From Bacteroidota bacterium (GTDB taxonomy: Bacteria > Bacteroidota > Bacteroidia > Bacteroidales > ML635J-15), in contig JAKQEK010000453.1 of the NCBI GenBank assembly GCA_029558535.1, forward strand, positions 1 to 64,000: a DNA stretch of 64,000 nucleotides, read 5' to 3'. The translations under genes were made by a program, and so were the position numbers. A model generated the notes under the pieces. It saw only the letters and a program-made list of their open reading frames with translations, ran no database searches and was not told where the DNA came from. Below, in pieces: positions 27,231-37,571 of this stretch (its first letter is position 1; each line of letters starts with the position of its first letter).

Positions 27231-27584
27231 ATGAAAAATATTAAATTTTTGCTTTTTCTTTCATTACTTATATTAAGCTTAAATGCGTTTTTCTCATCGT
27301 GTGATGAGCCCACTGAAGAAGAAATTCCTTTAGTTTTTACTGAATTAACTGCAGATAAAGAAACTCTTACAGTCGGAGAAACTGTAACATTTACAGCTAC
27401 AGCAAGTGGAAAAGATATTTTATATACATGGACTGCTTCGGCAGGTGCATTATTAGGGAGTGGTGTAGAAGTAACACTCACTCCTTCTCCATGCTTATCG
27501 GGGGATATTCTTGTAACTTGCACAGTAAAAGATGCTTATAATAACACTAAATCAAAAGATATTACAGTAACAATTATAGAATAA
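27231..27584 (+). CDS. Small Ig-like/PKD lipoprotein
   Basis: A 117-residue protein whose leader ends F-F-S-S-C-D, giving a lipid-attached cysteine near residue 24. The mature part is one beta-sandwich of Ig/PKD type: LTADKETLTVGETVTFTATA, the core tryptophan in YTWTASAGALL, then VTCTVKDAYNNTKSKDITV. Such modules bind sugars, proteins or other lipoproteins, and no specific role can be given. It lies 12 bases after the FISUMP gene and 37 before the barrel protein, in the same orientation. Confidence 0.8.
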   Translation: MKNIKFLLFLSLLILSLNAFFSSCDEPTEEEIPLVFTELTADKETLTVGETVTFTATASGKDILYTWTASAGALLGSGVEVTLTPSPCLSGDILVTCTVKDAYNNTKSKDITVTIIE

Positions 27585-27621
27585 CGTCAAAAGATATAGC
27601 TAATTTTTATACTTTAACATA

Positions 27622-28599
27622 GTGACCCTGAATAAAAGCAGTATAATTCTATTTATAATAATTGCAATTTCTCTATTAATGCAAGGGAAAGATACTTATG
27701 CACAGTGTTTCGCATCTCCCGGCAATCCGATAGCAGGAAGTACAAATGTAGGTGTATTACAAAATAGAATAACAAGAGTATTAGTTTTTCATAAATTTTC
27801 TTTTTCAAATCAATATTTCGAAGGGAGCAACAAAATTTCATATGACTATCCGGCTGCTATTTCAAATGCCAATTTCAACTATACAGGTTTTAGCATAGGA
27901 TATGGAATAAGAAAAAGGATTACTCTAGAAGTTGAAGCCGGATATTTTTTTAATAAAACTCAGAATTACAGACATTTCGACTATACAATAAAAGGTTTTG
28001 GATTTTCGAACGCTATATTTACAGGGAAATTTAACATTTATAAAAATGTTGATAAAATGTTGGAATTTACAATGTCAGGAGGATTAAAAGTCCCTTTTTC
28101 TTTAAAACCTCAAGTTGTTAACGGAGTAACCTTGCCTATTGACATACAACCCTCAACAGGAAATTTTGGTTCAATTTTTCAGGCTCTTTTTGTCAAAGAA
28201 TTTAAAAATATTTCAGCCCGTTTTATACTTTTTTCAAGATATGAAAATAATTTTAATGAAAACAGAATGGGATATCGTTTTGGAGACGCATATACTACTT
28301 CAATATTTTTATCAAAACATCTGGCAAACAGATATACTGAGATTACAAAGGATATAACAGTAATTTTGCAGATCAGACACGAATATAAATTCAGAAATTT
28401 GCTTAACAACAATCCGGTGGTTGCATCAGGTAGTAATTCTCTTTATCTTGGACCACAGATAAATTATAATCTAAATATGGTATGGAATTTTTCTTTAATA
28501 TATGATTTCCCAATTTATCACAATTACAATGATATTCAGTTGGGGAATTCATATTCTGTTTTGCTGTCCATAACCCGTGATTTAGGTTACAGAATTTAA
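27622..28599 (+). CDS. Predicted outer-membrane beta-barrel protein
   Basis: A 325-residue protein starting at GTG 27622, chosen because it directly precedes a good signal peptide (about 1-28, ending D-T-Y-A-Q-C). The body alternates amphipathic strands with aromatic girdle residues (GFSIGYGIRKRITLEVEAGY, RFILFSRYENNFNENRMGYR, LGPQINYNLNMVWNFSLIYD), ending near an aromatic-rich strand as in small transporters or PagP/FadL-like barrels. No named family is recognised with certainty. It closes the 25645-28599 group and converges on the PorE-like genes with no spacer. Confidence 0.65.
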   Translation: MTLNKSSIILFIIIAISLLMQGKDTYAQCFASPGNPIAGSTNVGVLQNRITRVLVFHKFSFSNQYFEGSNKISYDYPAAISNANFNYTGFSIGYGIRKRITLEVEAGYFFNKTQNYRHFDYTIKGFGFSNAIFTGKFNIYKNVDKMLEFTMSGGLKVPFSLKPQVVNGVTLPIDIQPSTGNFGSIFQALFVKEFKNISARFILFSRYENNFNENRMGYRFGDAYTTSIFLSKHLANRYTEITKDITVILQIRHEYKFRNLLNNNPVVASGSNSLYLGPQINYNLNMVWNFSLIYDFPIYHNYNDIQLGNSYSVLLSITRDLGYRI

Positions 28600-30570
28600 C
28601 TAGTCGTTGCTTAATACTTTAAACTCAACCCTTCTGTTAAGTTGTCTTCCTTCATCAGTATCGTTTGTGGCAATTGGTTTCTCAAAAGCATACCCTTCAA
28701 ATGTAAGTCTGTCTGCAGAAATACCCTTACCAATCAAATAATCAACAACTGTTTTTGCTCTGGCTTTTGATAATTGCTTATTATATTCCATTGATCCTTT
28801 GTTATCGGTATGACCAGAAATTTCAATTTTCAATTTTGGTTGTTTGTTTAAAATACCTACAACTCTATTCAATTCGGCAAATGATTCAGGTCTCAAAGTT
28901 GCTTTGTCGTAGTCAAAGAAAATATTTTTAAGCACTATAGTTGTTCCAACTTCAATTCTTTGAAGATCAATATCTATAACCACTTCGTTATAATCCGCAG
29001 TATCTGCTATATTGAAGTTTTCTGAATGAAATAAGTAACCATCCTTACTGACATTAATACCATAATTTTTTCCAGACGGTAAATTAACGATGTATGCACC
29101 TGTCTGTGAGTTGGTAACAAAAGTTGAAACAATTTCATCAGCATTATTATCAATTATTTCGATATTTGCTTCCAAAGGATAAGTCGTTACTGCATCTCTA
29201 ACTGTCCCCTTAACCAAAGTAACTAATACTCTGTCCTCAATAGGAGTAACTTCATCCGCTGCGAACCTTAGCTCATAGAGATCATGCAGTCCATATCCTT
29301 CAGGGCGAACAGAAGCATAATAAGCTGTTTTCCCACTGGCGGTAGTTACAAAAAAAGCATCGTCCAAAGTAGTATTTATTGGATATCCAATATTTACTGG
29401 AGTTGTCCATTGTCCTTCAGCATTTTTTGTCGTCCGAAAAATATCAAACCCTCCCATTGTATTATGCCCTTTCGAACTAAAATACATTGTTCGACCATCA
29501 GGATGAAGGAATATATCTACCTCATCATAAGGCGTATTAACTTTATTTCCGATATTAGTCGGTGGTGACCAATTTCCGTAACTATCCAATGTTGAATAAA
29601 AAATATCTCTTCCACCCATTGATAAAGCAGGGTTATCGGAAATAAAATAAAAAGTCTTGTTATCGTATGAAATACACGCTGCCGATTCATGATGTTTACT
29701 GTTAATATTTGATGAAATGCTTTCGGGTTTTAACCATTTACTACCTTTCAACTCTGAAACATAAATATCTCCACCGTTTTGATCCATATAAATGAATAGT
29801 CTTTGTCCGTCAGGAGACAAACCAACTACAGCATCGTGCATTTTTGTATTTAATGGCGTTCCAACACTTCTAGCCTTAGTCCACCCATTTTCAGTTTTTG
29901 TTGTCTCATAAATATCCTCGAAATACATTCCATCACCTGACAAGGCACCTCCTGTTGTATTCTTACGTCTTGAAGTAAAATACATTTTTGACCCATCTGC
30001 TGTAATCATAGGTCCATACTCGCGATATTCGGTATTTACATTTTCTCCTAGATTTATTATTTCTACTTTCGTAGTATCCTTCAAAATTTCTTTTCCATTC
30101 CGACACTCTGTAATATACTTATTTATTTCATCTATCTCAGTTTGAACTTTTAATCCGGCAGAATATTCATTATAAAACTTTATAGCCTCATTAAAATTAT
30201 AATTCAAGTGATAACCGCGCCCGAGATAATATGATATTTTTTTATCAACCTTAGGATTCAATTTCCATGCTTTTTCAAAATAATATAAACAATCATATTT
30301 ATGAGTAGTATTGTAATAACAATAGCCTATTTTAAAATTCAGGTCAGAATTATTTGGATTTAATTCATAGGCTTTTTTATACAATTTCATTCCTTCCTCA
30401 AAATTGTTTTCATTAAAAACAAGAATATCAGCATTTTTTATTTGCTTTTTTGCAATTTTAACCTCACCCGATTTTCCAGGGAAATTAGCTGGTGTAAATT
30501 TAACATCAACCTGCGATACAATTACGTTAACAATAATTAAAGCGAAAATAAATGCTGATATTCTTTTCAT
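28600..30570 (-). CDS. PorE-like TPR/PD40/OmpA-family protein (second copy)
   Basis: A 656-residue exported protein (signal peptide about 1-20). Domains in order: TPR repeats (about 40-155, with YELNPNNSDLNFKIGYCYYN), a PD40/WD40-like propeller (about 185-420, with YGPMITADGSKMYFTSRRKN, VGLSPDGQRLFIYMDQNGG and SYDNKTFYFISDNPALSMGG), a carboxypeptidase-regulatory-like fold (about 445-530), and an OmpA C-terminal domain (about 540-656, with NIFFDYDKATLRPES, HTDNKGSMEYN and QLNRRVEF) that binds peptidoglycan. This is the architecture of PorE of Porphyromonas gingivalis, which ties the T9SS ring to the cell wall. Many Bacteroidota carry several relatives, so T9SS membership of this copy is inference. 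It lies 9 bases after its paralogue. Confidence 0.82.
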   Translation of the reverse strand: MKRISAFIFALIIVNVIVSQVDVKFTPANFPGKSGEVKIAKKQIKNADILVFNENNFEEGMKLYKKAYELNPNNSDLNFKIGYCYYNTTHKYDCLYYFEKAWKLNPKVDKKISYYLGRGYHLNYNFNEAIKFYNEYSAGLKVQTEIDEINKYITECRNGKEILKDTTKVEIINLGENVNTEYREYGPMITADGSKMYFTSRRKNTTGGALSGDGMYFEDIYETTKTENGWTKARSVGTPLNTKMHDAVVGLSPDGQRLFIYMDQNGGDIYVSELKGSKWLKPESISSNINSKHHESAACISYDNKTFYFISDNPALSMGGRDIFYSTLDSYGNWSPPTNIGNKVNTPYDEVDIFLHPDGRTMYFSSKGHNTMGGFDIFRTTKNAEGQWTTPVNIGYPINTTLDDAFFVTTASGKTAYYASVRPEGYGLHDLYELRFAADEVTPIEDRVLVTLVKGTVRDAVTTYPLEANIEIIDNNADEIVSTFVTNSQTGAYIVNLPSGKNYGINVSKDGYLFHSENFNIADTADYNEVVIDIDLQRIEVGTTIVLKNIFFDYDKATLRPESFAELNRVVGILNKQPKLKIEISGHTDNKGSMEYNKQLSKARAKTVVDYLIGKGISADRLTFEGYAFEKPIATNDTDEGRQLNRRVEFKVLSND

Positions 30571-30579
30571 ATTAATAAA

Positions 30580-32697
30580 TTATTTAATACTTACAACTTT
30601 GAATTCAACACGTCTGTTCTGCTGTCTTCCTTCTTCAGTGTCGTTTGTAGCAATAGGTTGAGAATATGCATAGCCCTTATAAGAAAGTCTTGATGCACTT
30701 ACTCCTTTACTTAATAAATAATCAACAACAGACTTTGCACGAGCTTCCGACAAATCTGTGTTTAGTTTCAAACTTCCATGGTTATCGGTATGACCACCTA
30801 TTTCAATAGTCATATTTGGATATGATTCAAGTAAAGTAACTAACCGATCTAACTCAGGATATGAAGTTTCACGTAAAGTTTCTTTTCCATAATCAAAGAA
30901 GATATTTTTAAGAACGATTTTTGAACCGATGCCTACCTTACTTAAAACAATATCTTTTGTAACTTCCTGGTAAGCAGTAGCTTCCGGAATATTTATATTC
31001 TCGCTGTAAAACAAATAACCATCTGCTTTAACAGCTATACCATAGTTTTTACCGGAAGGCAAACTAACAAGATATTTACCTGTTTTAGAATTTGAAGTAA
31101 GAGTTGTAATTAGTTCATTCTTTTCATTATCTATAATTTCGATTGTTGCTTCAACCGGCAAACCACTCAGAGCGTCAGTTACGGTTCCCTTCATAATAGT
31201 TAAACGAACCTTTTTTACTTCAACTACTTCTTGTTCAACCTTCTGCTGAATTGTAGCCGTTGAACTTGCTATTAATATATCTTCAGTACCCATTACCATC
31301 ATCTTTTCAGGGCCTAAGAAAGTAATTCTGTATAAATCTTGAAGTCCGTATCCTCCCTCTCTTGCACTAGAGTAATAAGCATATCTGGCATTACCAGCAA
31401 CAACAAAAAACACATCATCATCAGGAGTATTTACAGGATAACCAATATTAATCGGTTCTGACCAATTTCCTGCGCCATCACTTTCGCTATAGAAAATATC
31501 ATAACCACCCATGGATCCATCACGTTTTGAACAGAAATACATTGTTACTCCATCGGGGTGCATAAAGACACCCTCTTCATCATATTTTGTATTTATTGGA
31601 GCTCCTAAAACCTTTGAAGGTCCCCAGTTTCCATTTTTTTGTTTTTCACAGATAAAAATATCTTTACCCCCAACACTGGAATTCCCCTGCCCGTCTTTTG
31701 GCCTATCACTAATAAAGTATAAAAACTTGCCGTCATAAGAAATTGAAGCAGATGTTTCTTGCAATTTTGTATTAATATTATTATTCATTTCTTTGGGTTT
31801 TGACCAATTGTCTCCTTTAAGGACACTTTCAAAAATAGTTCCATCCGGAACTCCTTTATAAGTATAAAGAATTTGTCCATCCGGAGATAAACCCACTGAG
31901 GCGTCATGACCATCAGTATTTAAACTTCTCATATTTATTGCTTGAGACCATTCTTTTTTAGTATCATCAAAATAAGCCACATATAAATCTTCATAATACA
32001 AAAGATCATTAGGATCTATCTGTTCGCCTGTACTGCCTTCGCGTCTGGATGTAAAAATTACAACTGATTGATCCGTTGTAATAACAGGTCCGTAATCAGG
32101 GTACTTTGAATTAACAGAAGAACCTAAATTGTCAATAAACACTCTTATAGGACTGGCAACAAGTTTTTTCCCTGTTTCACATTCTCTTATACGTTTGTCA
32201 ACATCATAAAACACTACGTCTCCTTTTCCTTTAGATTTCTTAGAATCAGAATCTCCTTGCTCCACCTGAAACATTCGATAATATTTAATAGCCTCATCGA
32301 ATTCATAATTAAGGTGTAGAGCCCAACCTAACAAATAATGTATATCAGCTGCGACTCCAGGTTTTGCTTTATAAGCTTTTTGTAAGAAATCAATAGCTTT
32401 AGGTTTCTCTGTAGAATATAGGTAACAGGCTCCAATTTTATAATTCAATTCCGCATTATACTGATTATATTCATAAGCCTTCAAATACTCTTTTAAAGCC
32501 ATACGGTATGCTCCGGGCTGCCCCATAATATAATACGCATCTGCAATCTTTATTGAAGACATTGCATCTTTGTAGCCATTGCTGGATTGTTTAAATTCCT
32601 TCTTATTAATTACAACCGGCTGTTGAGCAAACATTTGCATCTGGAAACCTAATAATATTGTCAGGCAAATTGCTATATGATATATTTTGATTTTCAT
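30580..32697 (-). CDS. PorE-like TPR/PD40/OmpA-family protein (first copy)
   Basis: A 705-residue paralogue of the downstream gene with the same order: signal peptide (about 1-24), TPR (about 40-150, with YEYNQYNAELNYKIGACYLY), PD40 propeller (about 190-430, with YGPVITTDQSVVIFTSRREG and VGLSPDGQILYTYKG), a regulatory-like beta fold (about 500-585, with GTVTDALSGLPVEATIEIID) and an OmpA domain (about 590-705, with NIFFDYGKETLRE, HTDNHGSLKLN and RQQNRRVEF). The extra length is a linker of about 40 residues before the beta fold. The close similarity in OmpA and propeller parts shows a tandem duplication. It lies 31 bases after the TPR gene. Confidence 0.82.
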   Translation of the reverse strand: MKIKIYHIAICLTILLGFQMQMFAQQPVVINKKEFKQSSNGYKDAMSSIKIADAYYIMGQPGAYRMALKEYLKAYEYNQYNAELNYKIGACYLYSTEKPKAIDFLQKAYKAKPGVAADIHYLLGWALHLNYEFDEAIKYYRMFQVEQGDSDSKKSKGKGDVVFYDVDKRIRECETGKKLVASPIRVFIDNLGSSVNSKYPDYGPVITTDQSVVIFTSRREGSTGEQIDPNDLLYYEDLYVAYFDDTKKEWSQAINMRSLNTDGHDASVGLSPDGQILYTYKGVPDGTIFESVLKGDNWSKPKEMNNNINTKLQETSASISYDGKFLYFISDRPKDGQGNSSVGGKDIFICEKQKNGNWGPSKVLGAPINTKYDEEGVFMHPDGVTMYFCSKRDGSMGGYDIFYSESDGAGNWSEPINIGYPVNTPDDDVFFVVAGNARYAYYSSAREGGYGLQDLYRITFLGPEKMMVMGTEDILIASSTATIQQKVEQEVVEVKKVRLTIMKGTVTDALSGLPVEATIEIIDNEKNELITTLTSNSKTGKYLVSLPSGKNYGIAVKADGYLFYSENINIPEATAYQEVTKDIVLSKVGIGSKIVLKNIFFDYGKETLRETSYPELDRLVTLLESYPNMTIEIGGHTDNHGSLKLNTDLSEARAKSVVDYLLSKGVSASRLSYKGYAYSQPIATNDTEEGRQQNRRVEFKVVSIK

Positions 32698-32728
32698 AAC
32701 TTATTCTTTTTTTATTATTAGTAAATAA

Positions 32729-33859
32729 TTATTTCTTATATTCAATACAAACTGAACAATATTCTTCAGCTACACTCAAGCCTAAATCTTTAGCTTTTTC
32801 CCAATCATCACAGGCTTCATCCATTTTCCTCAGCATTTCATTTGCACTTCCTCTGTGAATATAAGCATATGCATAATCAGGGTCTATATTAATAGCTTTA
32901 GAGAAAGCATCAACAGCGGATTTGTAATCACCAAGTTTATAATAACACAAACCCATATTATTATAAGAATAGGCATAATCTTTATTTACTTTTAATGCCT
33001 GATTGAATGCCTCAATTGACTCATTATATTTACCTGCTTCGTACAAGGCAATTCCTTTATTATTTATAGCTAGATGATAATTAGGATCTTTCTTTATCGC
33101 ATTATTATATTCGACAACTGCTCCATCATAATCTTTATTCAATCTTTTAACACTTCCTAAATTGTTATATATCATTGCCATATCAGAATTTATCTCAATC
33201 GCTTTATTATAATCTGCAATAGACTTATCATACATTCCTAACATTCTATATGATGATGCCCTATCATTATATGAAAAAAAGTGTTTCGGGTCAACCTCAA
33301 TTGCTTTTGTAAATTCGTCAATAGCTTCCTGATATTTTTCCTCATTGAATTTCATTACCCCCATAAAATAATACATATTAACATCTTTATGTCCTTTAGC
33401 TATCGCCAAGTTAAAACTTGCCCGAGCATCATCATATTTGTCAAGATAATACTCCGAGTATCCTTTTAAATATATTGCATTACCATCATTTGGGTCTGTT
33501 TTAATATATTTTGTCAAATCGCTTATAGCCTCTTGATACTTCTTTAACTGAATATAACTAGCTCCGCGGCCAAAATAAGCCTTTGCCATATCAGGATTAA
33601 GTTGCAAAGCTCTATTATAACTTTGAATAGCAGCCTCATACTGATTTTGTGAATAAAACTCAACTCCATCGTTATAAGCAATATTAGCTTGTTGGTCTTC
33701 AGAGATTATCAAAGTGCTGCTGGTATCAGAAACTGCGGCTTCTCCATCAATCCCGATTTTTATCGGTATAACAATTTGTGATGTGTCAATTGTAACGTTC
33801 TGAGCATAAACGCCAAACATCACAAAACCGGAAAATAATAAAGTCAATAGTTTTTTCAT
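32729..33859 (-). CDS. Exported tetratricopeptide-repeat protein
   Basis: A 376-residue protein with a signal peptide (about 1-19, MFGVYAQ end). At least eight consecutive TPR motifs occupy about residues 55-365, including YDDARASFNLAIAKGHKDVN, YQEAIDEFTKAIEVDPKHFF, YDKSIADYNKAIEINSDMAM and YKSAVDAFSKAINIDPDYAY. A C-terminal S-V-C-I-E-Y-K-K tail contains two cysteines (C-S-V-C). TPR arrays mediate protein-protein contacts. As the first gene of the run with the two PorE-like proteins it may be an envelope assembly or T9SS accessory scaffold, but nothing in the sequence identifies a partner. Confidence 0.85.
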   Translation of the reverse strand: MKKLLTLLFSGFVMFGVYAQNVTIDTSQIVIPIKIGIDGEAAVSDTSSTLIISEDQQANIAYNDGVEFYSQNQYEAAIQSYNRALQLNPDMAKAYFGRGASYIQLKKYQEAISDLTKYIKTDPNDGNAIYLKGYSEYYLDKYDDARASFNLAIAKGHKDVNMYYFMGVMKFNEEKYQEAIDEFTKAIEVDPKHFFSYNDRASSYRMLGMYDKSIADYNKAIEINSDMAMIYNNLGSVKRLNKDYDGAVVEYNNAIKKDPNYHLAINNKGIALYEAGKYNESIEAFNQALKVNKDYAYSYNNMGLCYYKLGDYKSAVDAFSKAINIDPDYAYAYIHRGSANEMLRKMDEACDDWEKAKDLGLSVAEEYCSVCIEYKK

Positions 33860-33879
33860 AATTTAGGTTTTTATTATTA

Positions 33880-33887
33880 CAAATTTA
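33880..33887 (-). promoter_or_regulatory. TAnnTTTG promoter box for the TPR/PorE-like operon
   Basis: On the minus strand this reads TAAATTTG, an exact -7 box match, 21 bases ahead of the ATG at 33859. A TTG (33902-33904) sits 14 bases upstream, slightly closer than usual. Confidence 0.5.
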
Positions 33888-33944
33888 AAACATTTTCTTA
33901 ACAATTCACTCTTGTTTATCTATTATATATTTAAATAACTATAT

Positions 33945-36900
33945 TTAATCATTAGAATTAATCCCATGACAATGTTTATACTTCTTCCCACTTCCGCAAG
34001 GACAAGGATCATTCCTTCCAACTTTTTTCTCCACTCTTACAGGGTCAGCTTTTGATTTTCCTTTACTCGGGTCATTATATCCAGGATCGTCCCTGCCCAC
34101 TTTCATGTTACTCAAATCAAGTTTTGACTTTACACGAGCTTCTCTAACGTCTTCGGCACCTTGAACAGGTATATATCCTTTCATCAGAGTAGAAATTACA
34201 GACCTGTTGACCTTATCCAACATTGTTTTAAAAAGATTGAAAGATTCAAGTTTATAAATCAACAGAGGATCTTTTTGTTCATAAGAAGCCGACTGAACTG
34301 ATTGACGCAAATCATCCATTTCACGTAAATGTTCTTTCCACATATCATCAATAGTCTTTAAAACAACCGTTTTGTCATAAGAAGCTACGATTTCTGCGCC
34401 TTGTGTCTTATATGCTTTTTCGAAATTAACAATAACATTGTAAACTTTAGATCCATCAGAAACCGGCACTAAAATATTTTCATATTTAGCAGCTTGATTT
34501 TCGAATATTGTCCTTATTACCGGAAAAGCCTGATTTGCAATTATTTCAGTTTTTCTTTTATGCGTTTCTCGAACTTTTTCGTACAAATATTCCGTAAAAT
34601 CATCTCTTGACATACTACGGAATTTATCCTCACTAATATCTAACTCAATTGAAAGTATTCTAAATAAATCAAACTTAACGCCTTCCAAATCTCCTGAATC
34701 GAAATATTCATCAGTGATGCTAACACAAACATCGTACATCATGTTTGCTATGTCAGCACCAAGTCTTTCGCCATCCAACGCATTTCTTCGTTTCCTGTAA
34801 ATAACTGTTCGTTGAGCATTCATTACATCATCATACTCCAACAATCTTTTACGAATTCCAAAATTGTTTTCTTCAACCTTTTTCTGAGCGCGTTCGATAG
34901 ATTTAGATATCATCGAATGTTGAATAACCTCACCTTCTTTGAGTCCCATTCTATCCATCAATTTGGCTATACGTTCTGAACCAAACAAACGCATAAGATC
35001 ATCTTCGAGAGAAACAAAGAACTGTGATGATCCGGGATCTCCTTGTCGTCCGGAACGTCCTCGCAACTGACGATCAACTCGTCTTGATTCGTGTCGTTCG
35101 GTACCTATAATTGCCAAACCTCCTGCCTCTTTCACTTTATCACTTAGCTTAATATCCGTTCCACGACCTGCCATGTTGGTTGCAATAGTAACATTGGAAG
35201 AATAACCAGCCTCTGCCACGATATCTGCTTCCCGTTTATGTAATTTAGCATTAAGAACATTATGCTTTATACCCTTGCGAGATAAAATTTTACTTAAAAG
35301 TTCCGATATTTCTACAGATGTTGTACCAACTAATACCGGCCTTCCTTCGCTTGTTAATTTTTCAATTTCGTTAATTACAGCAGCATATTTTTCTCTTGTA
35401 GTTTTGTAAACGAGATCTTCAAAATCGTTTCTAACAATAGGCTTATTTGTTGGGACAACCACAACATCCAGCTTATAAATATCCCAGAATTCTCCGGCTT
35501 CGGTCTCGGCAGTTCCTGTCATACCAGCAAGTTTGTGATACATCCTAAAATAATTCTGAAGAGTAATTGTTGCATATGTTTGCGTTGCTGCTTCGATTTT
35601 CACATTTTCTTTAGCTTCAATAGCCTGATGTAAACCGTCTGAATAACGACGACCTTCCATTATACGACCTGTCTGCTCATCAACAATTTTAACTTTATTT
35701 TCAATCAAAACATACTCAACATCTTTTTCAAACAGAGTATAAGCTTTTAATAGTTGATTTATTGTGTGAATACGTTCAGATTTTACCGAATAATCTCTAA
35801 TTATTTCGTCTTTTTTACTTAATCTGTCTGTTTCGGATAAATTACTTTTTTCGATTGCTGACAATTCTGTGGCAATATCAGGCAAAACAAAGAAATTTGC
35901 ATCAGAAGTAGAACCCGACAATAAATTAAATCCTTTATCAGTAGGTTCTATAGAATTCATTTTTTCATCAATAACAAAATATAATTCATCCGTTACAAGA
36001 TGCATATTTTTGTTATTATCTGCCATATAATAATTTTCTGTTTTCTGTAACAAAGCCCTCATTCCTTGTTCGCTCAAAAATTTAATCAGAGGCTTATGTT
36101 TAGGCAATGCTTTAAAAGACTGAAGTAATTTAAATCCACCATCTTTATCATTGCCTGCTGCAATTAATTTTTTTGTCTCTGTAAATATTTCGTTAAACAA
36201 AACTTTTTGAGCATTAACAAGTTTTTGGACATGTGGTTTTAATTCATCAAACAACTGGTCTTCACCTTTAGGAGTAGGTCCGGAGATAATTAAAGGAGTA
36301 CGCGCATCATCAATTAAAACCGAGTCAACCTCATCAACAATTGCATAATTATGTTTTCTCTGAACAAGATCTGAAGGATTAATAGCCATATTATCCCTCA
36401 AATAATCGAAGCCGAACTCATTATTTGTACCAAATGTAATATCTGCCTGATAAGCTTTTCTTCTAGACTCACTGTTTGGTTCATGTTTGTCAATGCAATC
36501 AACAGATAAACCATGAAACATATACATTGGTCCCATCCACTCGGCATCACGTTTTGCCAAATAATCGTTAACAGTAACTATATGAACACCTCTACCCGTT
36601 AGTGCATTTAAAAATACAGGAAATGTTGCAACAAGAGTTTTCCCTTCACCTGTAGCCATCTCAGCAATTTTTCCTGAATGCAAAACGGCTCCACCTATTA
36701 TCTGAACATCGTAGTGAACCATATCCCAAGTTACCGTATTACCTCCGGCAACCCACGTATTGTACCAAACAGCTTTGTCACCCTTAATATCTACAAAGTC
36801 ATTATGTGTTGCAAGTTCTTTATCAAAATCTGTTGCCGTAACTATAATTTCTTTATTATTTTTAAACCTCTTTGCAGTTTCTTTAACTATTGCAAAAGCT

Positions 36901-37226
36901 TCAGGTAAAATTCCATTTAAATAATCCTCAAGTATTTTATCGATATTTTCTTCAATCTTATCAATTTCATTAAAAATATCTTCTCTCTCCCATATATCAA
37001 GATTTTCAGCCTTCTCTTTCAAGGCTGCAATTTGATCCATATCTTCTTTAATAAACTCCCGAATACCATTTTTCAACACATCTACTCTCTCTCTCAACTC
37101 GTCATTATTCAACCCTTCAAGTTCAGGACTAACATCCAACACCTTTTCTAAAAAAGGTTGAACAGCCTTATTGTCTCTGTCTGCTTTTGATCCGAAAATT
37201 TTCGAAATTATATTATTCAGTCCCAT
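33945..37226 (-). CDS. secA: Preprotein translocase ATPase SecA
   Basis: The motor that drives unfolded preproteins through SecYEG. The 1093-residue length is typical of Bacteroidota SecA, which is longer than the E. coli form. Walker A (ATGEGKT, near 191) follows [20 protein letters not shown], and the DEAD box is [27 protein letters not shown] and [22 protein letters not shown] mark nucleotide-binding domain 2. The C-terminal zinc-binding tail [13 protein letters not shown], preceded by R-N-D-P, supports SecB/ribosome contact. An insertion of about 90 residues after IISGP (about 315-430) is also typical of this phylum. The other Sec genes are not here. A TAATTTTG box lies 33 bases upstream. 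Confidence 0.97.
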   Translation of the reverse strand: MGLNNIISKIFGSKADRDNKAVQPFLEKVLDVSPELEGLNNDELRERVDVLKNGIREFIKEDMDQIAALKEKAENLDIWEREDIFNEIDKIEENIDKILEDYLNGILPEAFAIVKETAKRFKNNKEIIVTATDFDKELATHNDFVDIKGDKAVWYNTWVAGGNTVTWDMVHYDVQIIGGAVLHSGKIAEMATGEGKTLVATFPVFLNALTGRGVHIVTVNDYLAKRDAEWMGPMYMFHGLSVDCIDKHEPNSESRRKAYQADITFGTNNEFGFDYLRDNMAINPSDLVQRKHNYAIVDEVDSVLIDDARTPLIISGPTPKGEDQLFDELKPHVQKLVNAQKVLFNEIFTETKKLIAAGNDKDGGFKLLQSFKALPKHKPLIKFLSEQGMRALLQKTENYYMADNNKNMHLVTDELYFVIDEKMNSIEPTDKGFNLLSGSTSDANFFVLPDIATELSAIEKSNLSETDRLSKKDEIIRDYSVKSERIHTINQLLKAYTLFEKDVEYVLIENKVKIVDEQTGRIMEGRRYSDGLHQAIEAKENVKIEAATQTYATITLQNYFRMYHKLAGMTGTAETEAGEFWDIYKLDVVVVPTNKPIVRNDFEDLVYKTTREKYAAVINEIEKLTSEGRPVLVGTTSVEISELLSKILSRKGIKHNVLNAKLHKREADIVAEAGYSSNVTIATNMAGRGTDIKLSDKVKEAGGLAIIGTERHESRRVDRQLRGRSGRQGDPGSSQFFVSLEDDLMRLFGSERIAKLMDRMGLKEGEVIQHSMISKSIERAQKKVEENNFGIRKRLLEYDDVMNAQRTVIYRKRRNALDGERLGADIANMMYDVCVSITDEYFDSGDLEGVKFDLFRILSIELDISEDKFRSMSRDDFTEYLYEKVRETHKRKTEIIANQAFPVIRTIFENQAAKYENILVPVSDGSKVYNVIVNFEKAYKTQGAEIVASYDKTVVLKTIDDMWKEHLREMDDLRQSVQSASYEQKDPLLIYKLESFNLFKTMLDKVNRSVISTLMKGYIPVQGAEDVREARVKSKLDLSNMKVGRDDPGYNDPSKGKSKADPVRVEKKVGRNDPCPCGSGKKYKHCHGINSND

Positions 37227-37258
37227 AATATTCCAACAATAATTTTAATATTAACTTA

Positions 37259-37266
37259 CAAAATTA
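37259..37266 (-). promoter_or_regulatory. TAnnTTTG promoter box for secA
   Basis: Minus-strand TAATTTTG, an exact -7 box match, ends 32 bases before the secA ATG. No good -33 element was seen. The rest of the 140-base gap to xseB shows nothing recognisable. Confidence 0.5.
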
Positions 37267-37366
37267 AGGTTTTAATTATTTTATAGTATAATTGAGGCAT
37301 TTTTTATTGATGCTTTTATTAACAATTTTGCAAATAATATCTGTTTGTTCAATAACAACCAGGAGA

Positions 37367-37570
37367 TTATTCACGCTCCCATTCTCCCAGAATGCTGTCT
37401 ATTTCCTCCGAAGTATTTCGCAATCTTGCTTTACATTCTTTTATCAAAAATGTAGCTCTTTTAACTTTAGCACTTAAAACATCCAAATTTGGTTCGTCTG
37501 TTTCTATTTCAGCCAGTATTTCTTCAAGCTCTTTCAGTGCTTCGCTATATGAGAATTCTTTTTTTGCCAT
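37367..37570 (-). CDS. xseB: Exodeoxyribonuclease VII small subunit
   Basis: A 67-residue helical protein. FSYSEALKELEEILAEIETD at the N-terminus and LDVLSAKVKRATFLIKECKA in the middle match XseB, the small subunit that binds XseA to degrade single-stranded DNA. The length is normal. It lies one base after the MFS transporter gene on the same strand. The large subunit XseA, often adjacent, is not in the window. Confidence 0.9.
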   Translation of the reverse strand: MAKKEFSYSEALKELEEILAEIETDEPNLDVLSAKVKRATFLIKECKARLRNTSEEIDSILGEWERE

Positions 37571-37571
37571 A

